NCBI GenBank assembly: GCA_030637775.1
Contig: DAOWFY010000163.1
Span: forward strand, 1 to 8,115
Direction: 5' to 3'
Length of the DNA stretch: 8,115 nucleotides
From: a bacterium
Lineage (GTDB): Bacteria; Ratteibacteria; UBA8468
Position numbers and translations under genes: made by a program
In this document: in pieces, positions 1 through 5,550 of the stretch
Layout: every line of letters begins with the position of its first letter
Numbering within the stretch: position 1 is the stretch's first letter
Notes under the pieces: generated by a model
What the model saw: the letters and a program-made list of their open reading frames with translations, nothing else
Databases searched by the model: none
Told to the model about the DNA's origin: nothing

Positions 1-54
1 AGCAGATGCCATCCCTTTTCCCCCGGAGGCTATGACCCGGTACCAGAAAAATGA
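1..54 (+). CDS. yidD: YidD, membrane protein insertion efficiency factor (C-terminal fragment, runs off left edge)
   Basis: Reading frame 1 from the first base gives 17 codons, SRCHPFSPGGYDPVPEK, then TGA at 52-54. The RCHPF..GGYDPVP pattern is the highly conserved C-terminus of YidD, a small membrane-associated protein that helps YidC insert proteins into the inner membrane. Only this tail is in the window; the start lies outside. The gene order yidD then yidC on the same strand is the classical one (rpmH-rnpA-yidD-yidC) and supports the call independently. The gap to yidC is filled by a palindromic repeat that starts about 10 bp after this stop. Confidence 0.88.
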   Translation, partial: SRCHPFSPGGYDPVPEK

Positions 55-63
55 CACGAAGTA

Positions 64-121
64 TCACCCTGAGCCCTTTGCGAAGGGTCTTGTATGAGAT
101 TCTTCGCTTTACTCAGAATGA
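64..121. repeat. Palindromic intergenic repeat (CACCCTGAG...CTCAGAATGA type)
   Basis: The outer ends TCACCCTGAG (64-73) and CTCAGAATGA (112-121) are imperfect inverted repeats, 8 of 10 pairing. Inside, CGAAGGGTCT (81-90) can pair with AGATTCTTCG (97-106) around a 6-nt loop if two G.U wobbles are allowed. The whole 58 bp can therefore fold as one long interrupted hairpin. It occupies almost the entire yidD-yidC gap and ends 12 bp before the yidC ATG. From memory, similar CACCCTGAG/CTCAGAATGAC sequences recur as interspersed repeats in many uncultured-bacterium genomes; that could not be checked here. Confidence 0.75.
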
Positions 122-133
122 CCAAATAAAAAA

Positions 134-1711
134 ATGGAAAAGCGAGCTGCTGTAGCAATTTTTCTTTCCCTTTTGGTTCTTATTGCTTTTAATTACTTTT
201 TTGCCAAGAAATTACCGAAAAAAGAAGAGGTAATAAGGAGAGAAGAAGTATTAAAAAAGGAGGCAATCCAACCTCGTATCCCTGAGAAAGAGACTCCTCA
301 TGCTCTTGCCGAGGTTCCCAGAAGAAAGGATGTACTTACAGAAATTACTACCGACCTTTACAAGTTAGATCTTTCCGGAGACGGTACTATCCAAAGATTA
401 GGGCTGAAAGATTTCCGAAGGGAAGGAGAAGAATTTTTTTCTGTTATTTCAGCCGATTTACCCCTCCGTCCCTTAGAATTTATTGGCTGGGGAAAAGAAA
501 TACGCTTTTTGGCAGATAAAAAATCTCTTCTTTTAAATAAGGAAAATGAAATTGGGAAACTTACTTTAAAGGGGAAAAGCAAAGATGGGCTAATCGTAAC
601 CAAAAAATTCATCTTTCATAATAATGACTATAGTTTTGATTTAGAGATAAAAATAATTAACCCTTCTTCGTTTGAGAAAGAAATAGATAAAATGGCAATT
701 CTTTGCGGTTCTGGATTTTCTTCTGAGAAGGAAGGTGCCCGTAGATTCAATGTTGAAGAGAATCAAATCTCGATTGGTGGGGAAATTAGTAGATTCAGAG
801 TCGGCAAAGTAAAAGAGAAACGAACGATCAATAGAACTGAATGGGTGGCGCAAAAGTCGCAATATCTTCTTTTATTTTTAAAACCGGTCTCGGAAACAGA
901 TTCCTTTATCTATCCCGAAAAGGAGAAACTCATTATTGGAGTTGATGTTCCTCCATTCATCGTTCCGGAAAATGGTTCTCTTGAAAAAAGGTTCTTTTTC
1001 TATGGAGGGCCGGCAGATTACGAAATTGCCAAGGCAGAAGGTAAAGGGGTAGAGAAAACGCTTGAAGGGGGACTCTTTGTCACCTTAGGAAAATTTATTC
1101 TAAAGATTCTTACCTTCTTTTATCAGCTGGTTGGCAACTGGGGCTGGGCAATCATTATCCTTACCATCCTCGTTAAGATTCTTCTTTTCCCTCTTTCCAG
1201 GAGCTCATTCCGCTCCATCAGTCAGATGCAAAAGTTGCAGCCCTACCTTAAAGACTTAAAAACGAAGTATAAGGGGAATACGCAAATGATGAATAAGGAG
1301 ATGATGGAACTTTATCGCAAGTACAAGATCAACCCTCTTGGTGGTTGTCTACCAATGCTTGCCCAGATGCCTGTCTTTATTGCTTTCTTCTTTGCGCTAC
1401 GTAGCGCCGTTTTTCTTCGGGGAGCAAAATTCATTTTCTGGATTAAGGACCTTTCTTTGCCCGATACGGTAATTGCTATTTCTAATTTTCCCGGAGGTGG
1501 TATCAACATTCTTCCCCTTTTAATGGGAGCAAGTATGATTGTCCAGCAGAAGATGACTACCACCGACCCCAGTCAAAAGATGATGGCGATGATGATGCCC
1601 ATCTTCTTTACCTTCATCTTCTATACCTTCCCGTCGGGTCTTCTTTTATACTGGTTGGTAATGAATATCTTAAGCATCGCCGAGCAGCGCCTTGCTACGG
1701 GAAAGAAGTAA
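134..1711 (+). CDS. yidC: Membrane protein insertase YidC (Oxa1/YidC/Alb3 family)
   Basis: YidC inserts and folds inner-membrane proteins, alone or with SecYEG. The 525 residues fit the Gram-negative type: a first membrane segment at about 7-23, a variable linker, a large periplasmic domain at about 60-310, then the conserved five-helix core at about 315-520. Core signatures visible are the cytoplasmic stretch QMQKLQPYLKDLKTKY (364-379), NPLGGCLPMLAQMPVFIAF (400-418) and the late TFPSGLLLYWLVMN (498-511). The groove position that is Arg in E. coli YidC (R366) is Lys here (K348), a conservative change. The C-terminus is short and basic (ATGKK). No Shine-Dalgarno is evident: only an A-rich stretch separates the upstream repeat from the ATG. 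The stop is 2 bp from the next repeat element. Confidence 0.97.
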   Translation: MEKRAAVAIFLSLLVLIAFNYFFAKKLPKKEEVIRREEVLKKEAIQPRIPEKETPHALAEVPRRKDVLTEITTDLYKLDLSGDGTIQRLGLKDFRREGEEFFSVISADLPLRPLEFIGWGKEIRFLADKKSLLLNKENEIGKLTLKGKSKDGLIVTKKFIFHNNDYSFDLEIKIINPSSFEKEIDKMAILCGSGFSSEKEGARRFNVEENQISIGGEISRFRVGKVKEKRTINRTEWVAQKSQYLLLFLKPVSETDSFIYPEKEKLIIGVDVPPFIVPENGSLEKRFFFYGGPADYEIAKAEGKGVEKTLEGGLFVTLGKFILKILTFFYQLVGNWGWAIIILTILVKILLFPLSRSSFRSISQMQKLQPYLKDLKTKYKGNTQMMNKEMMELYRKYKINPLGGCLPMLAQMPVFIAFFFALRSAVFLRGAKFIFWIKDLSLPDTVIAISNFPGGGINILPLLMGASMIVQQKMTTTDPSQKMMAMMMPIFFTFIFYTFPSGLLLYWLVMNILSIAEQRLATGKK

Positions 1712-1713
1712 TA

Positions 1714-1773
1714 ATAATAGGGACGGGTTCAATGAATTCCGCCACTACAGTATATTGAACCCGTCCCTATTAT
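1714..1773. repeat. Palindromic element A with perfect 20-bp arms (ATAGGGACGGGTTCAAT type)
   Basis: ATAATAGGGACGGGTTCAAT (1714-1733) is exactly complementary in reverse to 1754-1773, with a 20-nt loop (1734-1753). It begins 2 bp after the yidC stop and encodes the last 14 residues and the stop of the truncated rnc on the other strand. Sitting between two convergent genes, it could act as a bidirectional transcription barrier, but neither side ends in a proper T-run, so it is not a canonical intrinsic terminator. The long perfect arms suggest a recently mobile or recently copied short palindromic element, possibly mobilised in trans by an IS200-like (Y1/RAYT) transposase. That last point is inference, as no transposase is in the window. 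Confidence 0.9.
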
Positions 1774-2193
1774 CCGCTTAATAAATCTTCTGGCGGGAAC
1801 CAATCCCCCATCAAGGAAGATCGCCCCAATTATTGCCTCCAGACCATTGGCAAGATTAGAAGTCAATTCCCTCCCGCCCTGCGCTTCCTCGCCTTTGCCC
1901 AAAAAAAGGAACTTACCCAGAGAAAGTTTCTTAGCGATAGAGGCGAGATGCTTCCCATTGACCAGGGAGGCTCTTTTCTCAGTTAATTCGCCCTCGGCTG
2001 CTTTGGGATATCTCCGATAGAGAATATTACTTACTACCATCTCCAGAACAGCATCCCCTAAAAACTCCATTCTTTCATTGGAGGAAAGATTGTTCTCGTA
2101 AGCAAAGGAGGAATGAGTCAATGCCTCCTTAAGAAGGGATTTCCTCTTAAACCGATAGCCAAGGATCCTTTCACATTTACCTATTTTTCTCAT
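1729..2193 (-). CDS. rnc: Ribonuclease III catalytic domain, truncated, dsRNA-binding domain missing (possible pseudogene)
   Basis: RNase III cleaves double-stranded RNA in rRNA processing and mRNA decay. The endonuclease domain is complete: ALTHSSFAYEN, the signature NERMEFLGDAVLE with E40, E43 and D47, E67 in AEGELTEKRASLV, and LEAIIGAIFLDGGL with E119. The position of E. coli D114 is Asn (N116, codon AAT at 1848-1846). E. coli RNase III is 226 residues; this has 154 and lacks the linker and dsRBD. Homology stops at about RRFIKR, and the remaining 14 residues are read from palindromic element A. Start chosen at the ATG at 2193; a longer form from 2217 would add eight residues encoded by element B. 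No ribosome-binding site is visible. It may be a catalytic-domain-only enzyme or a decaying gene. Mini-RNase III is unlikely because the sequence follows the standard RNase III domain. Confidence 0.85.
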   Translation of the reverse strand: MRKIGKCERILGYRFKRKSLLKEALTHSSFAYENNLSSNERMEFLGDAVLEMVVSNILYRRYPKAAEGELTEKRASLVNGKHLASIAKKLSLGKFLFLGKGEEAQGGRELTSNLANGLEAIIGAIFLDGGLVPARRFIKRIIGTGSIYCSGGIH

Positions 2194-2197
2194 CTTG

Positions 2198-2276
2198 AAA
2201 AAGGGGACACATCCCATTTTTTAGAGACACTTCCTTATCTGTCTGTGCAGAAAAATTAGGATGTGTCCCTATTTTT
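2198..2276. repeat. Palindromic element B (GGGACACATCC type), terminator-like hairpin
   Basis: GGGACACATCC (2204-2214) pairs perfectly with GGATGTGTCCC (2259-2269). The stem extends outward through AAAAA (2198-2202) with TTTTT (2272-2276) and inward through T-rich/A-rich runs, leaving a loop of about 28 nt. On the - strand the GC-rich stem is followed by CCCCTTTTTC, and on the + strand by CCCTATTTTT, so it resembles a two-way intrinsic terminator. It lies between lnt and the rnc remnant, supplies the last five codons and stop of lnt, and contains a possible upstream ATG for rnc. It shares ATAGGGAC and its general layout with element A but has different arms. Confidence 0.88.
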
Positions 2277-3740
2277 ACCCATAAGTGGGAAGAGGATTAA
2301 AAAAGCTAAACAAAAAAGCATCAACGGAGCATCGCCAAATTTAGTGTAAAAACTCAAAGCCGAGGAAGGATAAATTTTCTCAATAAGAAAACCGGAGACG
2401 AAGATATCTCGACCATTTTCCTTTACTCTTTTCAGGATTCTCCCGGAAGGAGCAATAATACCAGAGATCCCGGTATTTGCTGCCCGCAGAAGGTATCTCC
2501 TATTTTCCACCGCTCGAAGAACAGCGGCAGCAAAATGCTGATAAGGGCCGGAGCCTTCTCCAAACCAACTATCATTGGTGATGTTTACTAAAAAATTTGC
2601 TCCTTTTTTTGTGAATCTTCGGGAAAGGTCCGGAAAGATATCCTCGAAGCAGATTAAGGTAGCAAAATCCCCCTTCTTCGGTAAGGAAAAAATTGTGTAA
2701 TTCACTCCGGGGCTAAAGTTGGGAATGAAGCCCGCCGCTTTTATCGCAAATCTTTTCAAGGGAAGGAAATTTTCTCCCAGAATATATTCTCCGTAAGGGA
2801 CAAGATGCATCTTATCATAGATACTCTCAATTTGCTCTTGGGGAGAAATCAAAAAGGCACTGTTATACTCCTTTTCTCTTCTCTTGTCCAGAGAACCGGC
2901 GAGAAGATAAAAATTTTCTCTTTTGATTAACTTAAAAATATCCTTTTGAATTGGTTTATCTAATCTTAAGTGGGTAGCAATGGCGCTTTCTGGCCAGATG
3001 ACAAGATAGGGCTTATTCTTTGATGCTTTTTTGGTGAGGGAAGAATAGACTTTGACATTTTCTTCTTTAAAGATAGGCTCCCATCTCTGGAGAGAGGGAA
3101 TATTGCCTTGAATAATACATACTTTTATACTTTTTGTGGTGATTTTAGCGCTCTTTCCCTCTTGATAAATACCAAAGAGAAAAGTAAATATAAGAAGAAG
3201 AAAGGATAAAGAAAGGGAAATCTTCCTTTGTTTGAAGGAGAGAAGCTGACTCAAGCTAATATTAACAAGCACTACAAGACCAGAAATGATATAGACGCCA
3301 AAAATTGAAGAAATCTGGATGAGTCTTAAATTTTTATATTGAGAGTATCCCAAGAGTAACCAGGGAAAACCGGTAAGAAGATGGCTTACGATGTATTCCA
3401 AAAGAACCCAGAGGCTGGCACCAAAAAAGTTCTTAGCCGGAAAATTCCATTTAGTAATCAGGAATGTAAAGAGGGCTGGATATAGAGAAAGATAAAGAAT
3501 CAGAAGAAGAAAACCTATTTTGGTAATACTTGTAAGCCAGAAAAGGGTCCCCCCAAAGAAGATCAGCCCAAAGAGATAGCCCGAGAGAAAGGGATGGCGC
3601 GAATCACACGTAGCAAGGAGAAGGGGAACAAGAGCAATCCAGGCGAAGATTTCGTAGTCAAACCGAGGGAAGGCCAGGATGAGAAGTAAACCAGAAAGGA
3701 TGATAAGAAGTATACTCTTTTTTACTGAGAATTCCCTCAC
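2256..3740 (-). CDS. lnt: Apolipoprotein N-acyltransferase Lnt
   Basis: Lnt transfers the third acyl chain from a phospholipid to the N-terminal cysteine of lipoproteins in the inner membrane, the last step of their maturation in diderm bacteria. Multiple hydrophobic helices fill about residues 8-195, followed by a periplasmic carbon-nitrogen hydrolase domain (about 205-455) and a final membrane helix. The Glu-Lys-Cys triad is visible, counting from this start: E251 in VIWPESA, K310 in YDKMHLVPYGEY and C364 in LICFEDIFPDL; TNDSWFGEGSGPYQH is also conserved. The chosen start is GTG at 3740, overlapping the panD stop by 4 bp (GTGA), with AGGGAG 11 bp upstream; a GTG at 3752 would add four residues. 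Length (494) is normal. The last residues NRDTS and the TAA come from palindromic element B, so the native stop was probably replaced. Confidence 0.95.
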   Translation of the reverse strand: MREFSVKKSILLIILSGLLLILAFPRFDYEIFAWIALVPLLLATCDSRHPFLSGYLFGLIFFGGTLFWLTSITKIGFLLLILYLSLYPALFTFLITKWNFPAKNFFGASLWVLLEYIVSHLLTGFPWLLLGYSQYKNLRLIQISSIFGVYIISGLVVLVNISLSQLLSFKQRKISLSLSFLLLIFTFLFGIYQEGKSAKITTKSIKVCIIQGNIPSLQRWEPIFKEENVKVYSSLTKKASKNKPYLVIWPESAIATHLRLDKPIQKDIFKLIKRENFYLLAGSLDKRREKEYNSAFLISPQEQIESIYDKMHLVPYGEYILGENFLPLKRFAIKAAGFIPNFSPGVNYTIFSLPKKGDFATLICFEDIFPDLSRRFTKKGANFLVNITNDSWFGEGSGPYQHFAAAVLRAVENRRYLLRAANTGISGIIAPSGRILKRVKENGRDIFVSGFLIEKIYPSSALSFYTKFGDAPLMLFCLAFLILFPLMGKNRDTS

Positions 3741-4093
3741 CTCTGTGTACACTCCCTGTTCTTCTTATCAACTCTAATGATTTTCGGCTTGAAATTTTTT
3801 ATCTCCTCTTCCTCAAAGATTCCGTAGGAAAGGATAATGATTTTGTCCCCTTTCTCAAACCGGTGAGCCGCAGGACCATTGACGCAGACAATCCCGGAGT
3901 TACGTTTTCCTTGAATATAGTAAGTTTCTACTCGCGCCCCATTACTCAGATTCAACACTTGAACATTCTCATTAGGAAGAATATTGGCAGCTTCAGCTAA
4001 TTCCTCATCAATGGTGATGCTCCCCGAATAATGAAGTTTTGTCTCGGTAACCGTTGCCTCAGAAATCTTTGACTTAAGGATAATTCGCTGCAT
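3737..4093 (-). CDS. panD: Aspartate 1-decarboxylase PanD (proenzyme)
   Basis: PanD decarboxylates L-aspartate to beta-alanine, which PanC joins to pantoate; it works in the cytoplasm with a pyruvoyl cofactor. The proenzyme cleaves itself between G24 and S25 in LHYSGSITID, and the new N-terminal serine becomes the pyruvoyl group. Also visible are the K9 region (ILKSKISEATVTE), R54 in NGARVETY, and NGPAAHRFEKGDKIIILSYG (72-91), all typical. At 118 residues it is close to the E. coli length of 126. It lies 40 bp downstream of panC and overlaps lnt. The 40-bp gap holds a strong-looking promoter but no Shine-Dalgarno, so panD and lnt may be transcribed separately on a near-leaderless message as well as from the operon. 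Confidence 0.97.
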   Translation of the reverse strand: MQRIILKSKISEATVTETKLHYSGSITIDEELAEAANILPNENVQVLNLSNGARVETYYIQGKRNSGIVCVNGPAAHRFEKGDKIIILSYGIFEEEEIKNFKPKIIRVDKKNRECTQR

Positions 4094-4101
4094 AACGAAT
4101 C

Positions 4102-4130
4102 ATTATATTATAAAATTTGACCAAAATCAA
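4102..4130 (-). promoter_or_regulatory. Predicted sigma70-like promoter for panD-lnt, near-leaderless
   Basis: Read on the - strand, TTGATT (4130-4125) and a perfect TATAAT (4107-4102) are separated by exactly 17 bp; a second TATAAT (4112-4107) overlaps the first. Transcription would begin about 7 bp past the -10 box, near 4095, only about 2 bp before the panD ATG at 4093. No Shine-Dalgarno is seen, which agrees with leaderless translation. The region is AT-rich, so a chance match is possible. Confidence 0.5.
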
Positions 4131-4133
4131 CTT

Positions 4134-4973
4134 CTACTTAATTAATATATTGTCGATCAGTCTGGTCCCTCCAATCCAGGCGGCTACCGCAATTAGGGTA
4201 TTCTTTTCTATTTTTTTAACATCCTTCAGGTCTGTTAGATTTACTGCTTTGAGGTAATCAATCTTTATCTTTACTTTAATTATAATATCTTCTGCTTCTT
4301 TTAAGACCTTTGCGCTATTGTTTTCTCCCGAATCTACCATTCTTTTTACTTTCTGTAGAGCCTGATAAAGAACGGGAGCAATCTTTCTTTCCTTCTTACT
4401 TAAGTATTCATTCCGGGAACTCACTGCTAAACCATCCTTCTCCCTGACAGTGGGCAGACCAATAACCTCAACATCCATATTAAGGTCTTCCACCATCTTC
4501 TTAATAATGATTAATTGTTGCGCATCCTTCCAGCCAAAATAGGCTCTTGTTGGTTTAACAATGTTAAATAACTTCGCAACAATTATTGCAACCCCTCTAA
4601 AATGAATTGGTCGGGAAATCCCACATAATTTCCCGGATAACTCTTCTACCCTGATATAGGTGTGATAGCCATCGGGATAAATCTCCTTATTAGAAGGAAC
4701 AAAAAGAATGTCGGTTCCGGCTGCTTTAGCCAATTTCCCATCCCTCTCCAAATCCCGGGGGTATCTTTTATAATCCTCCGACTCTCCAAATTGTGTCGGG
4801 TTAACATAGATGCTCACAACAATCAAATCACAATCCTTTTTTGCTCTTTTAACCAGAGAGATGTGGCCGGAATGGAGATACCCCATTGTGGGAACAAGAC
4901 CGATTGTTCCTCTCAATTCTTTCTCATGATGAGAAAGGGACTGCATTTTCTTAATAGTTTTAATGACTTTCAT
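4134..4973 (-). CDS. panC: Pantothenate synthetase PanC
   Basis: PanC condenses pantoate and beta-alanine using ATP (via pantoyl adenylate) to make pantothenate, the coenzyme A precursor. The nucleotidyltransferase signature VPTMGYLHSGHISLV (27-41) contains the HxGH ATP-binding motif (H34, H37). Further family motifs are NPTQFGESEDYKRYPRDLERD (58-78), RPIHFRGVA, FGWKDAQQL (146-154) and SSRNEYLS (185-192). The length, 279 residues from the ATG at 4973, is normal. A GTG at 5000 would add nine residues, but those codons (MRGFSLANK) lie in the palindromic repeat, so it is rejected. No clear Shine-Dalgarno precedes 4973; the repeat occupies that place. It sits between folK and panD, and the two pantothenate genes act in the same pathway. 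Confidence 0.97.
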   Translation of the reverse strand: MKVIKTIKKMQSLSHHEKELRGTIGLVPTMGYLHSGHISLVKRAKKDCDLIVVSIYVNPTQFGESEDYKRYPRDLERDGKLAKAAGTDILFVPSNKEIYPDGYHTYIRVEELSGKLCGISRPIHFRGVAIIVAKLFNIVKPTRAYFGWKDAQQLIIIKKMVEDLNMDVEVIGLPTVREKDGLAVSSRNEYLSKKERKIAPVLYQALQKVKRMVDSGENNSAKVLKEAEDIIIKVKIKIDYLKAVNLTDLKDVKKIEKNTLIAVAAWIGGTRLIDNILIK

Positions 4974-4978
4974 TTTAT

Positions 4979-5004
4979 TAGCGAGGCTAAAGCCTCGCAC
5001 TACA
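4979..5004. repeat. Short palindromic repeat (TGTAGTGCGAGGC/GCCTCGC type)
   Basis: GCGAGGC (4981-4987) and GCCTCGC (4992-4998) form a perfect 7-bp stem with a TAAA loop, flanked by TTA on one side and ACTACA on the other. It fills the folK-panC gap. The folK stop codon (TAG, 4989-4987) lies in the loop and stem, and its last five codons (CSARL) are repeat sequence. From memory this TGTAGTGCGAGGC hairpin is an interspersed repeat in many uncultured-bacterium genomes; this was not checked. Confidence 0.75.
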
Positions 5005-5457
5005 ATTTTCTTTAAGAAGGGTCTCTATCTTCTTTCCGGTTACGGGGTCATTAAAAGATGGGGCGATTTCATTTAAGGGCTCTAAGACAAATCTTCTCTT
5101 TCTAAACTTGGGATGAGGAATGATAAGGTCCGACTCATTTAAAATTAAAGAACCATAAAAAATAATATCCAAATCAATCGCTCGCGGCTCTTCTCTTTTA
5201 TGATTTCTTTCTCTTCCCAAATTTTCTTCTATTTCTTTAAGAAACCTCAGAAGCCCTTTTGGCTTCAATTCGGTCTCTATCTCTGCCACACCATTAAGAA
5301 AATAAGAACCTTTCACTCCTTCTTCTGGCCTTGTTTTAAAAAAGGAAGAGACTTGGTTAATCTTGATTTTTTCCTTTTTTAATAATCTTAAAGCGACCTC
5401 AATGTTTTTCTTTCTTCTTCCTGAGTTTGTTCCAATCCCTAAATAGACCTTTGGCAT
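4987..5457 (-). CDS. folK: 2-amino-4-hydroxy-6-hydroxymethyldihydropteridine pyrophosphokinase (HPPK)
   Basis: HPPK transfers pyrophosphate from ATP to 6-hydroxymethyl-7,8-dihydropterin, giving the substrate that dihydropteroate synthase uses in folate synthesis. The fold signature starts with VYLGIGTNSGRRKKNI (4-19), then SSFFKTRPEEGV, FLNGVAEIET (53-62), GRER (81-84), the HPPK signature PRAIDLDIIFYG (91-102) with metal-binding D95 and D97, and PHPKFRKRRFVLEPLNEIAP (114-133). The length of 156 residues is typical. The final CSARL is encoded by the short GCGAGGC palindrome, so the original C-terminus ended near LLKEN. The start is the ATG at 5457; only a weak GGA precedes it. No folP or folB is in the window; the neighbours are apgM upstream and panC downstream. 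Confidence 0.96.
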   Translation of the reverse strand: MPKVYLGIGTNSGRRKKNIEVALRLLKKEKIKINQVSSFFKTRPEEGVKGSYFLNGVAEIETELKPKGLLRFLKEIEENLGRERNHKREEPRAIDLDIIFYGSLILNESDLIIPHPKFRKRRFVLEPLNEIAPSFNDPVTGKKIETLLKENCSARL

Positions 5458-5464
5458 TCCGATG

Positions 5465-5550
5465 TATCAGCATCAGGAGATGCTTCCCACATGTTATTCA
5501 TTGTGGGAAAGGTCTCCAGACCTTGATGTAGATGACTCCTCGCAATGACA
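5465..5550. repeat. Cluster of adjoining small hairpins (BIME-like composite repeat)
   Basis: Three hairpins touch end to end: AGCATC/GATGCT (5469-5474 with 5479-5484), TTCCCACA/TGTGGGAA (5484-5491 with 5502-5509) and AAGGTCT/AGACCTT (5509-5515 with 5518-5524). An outer pair TCATTG/CAATGA (5498-5503 with 5543-5548) encloses the third. The right end, ACTCCTCGCAATGACA, looks like the end of the common CATTGCGAGGAG-type interspersed repeat known in many bacteria (from memory). The cluster covers the whole apgM-folK gap and encodes roughly the last 20 residues and the stop of apgM. Confidence 0.72.

Noticed and set aside
358-1563. Open frames on the - strand opposite yidC
   Set aside because: Short, without motifs, and fully covered by yidC.
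1720-1745. tRNA T-arm suggested by GGGTTCAAT
   Set aside because: The sequence is half of a perfect palindrome, with no acceptor, anticodon or D-arm around it.
2194-2217. Upstream ATG for rnc giving MGCVPFFK before MRKIGK
   Set aside because: These eight codons lie inside palindromic element B and do not look like an RNase III N-terminus; the ATG at 2193 begins where family homology begins.
1714-2276. Composite transposon carrying rnc between elements A and B
   Set aside because: The two elements have different arms, no transposase is present and no target duplication is visible; two independent insertions explain it better.
4974-5000. GTG start for panC at 5000
   Set aside because: The added residues are translation of the GCGAGGC palindrome, while the ATG at 4973 gives the normal PanC N-terminus and length.
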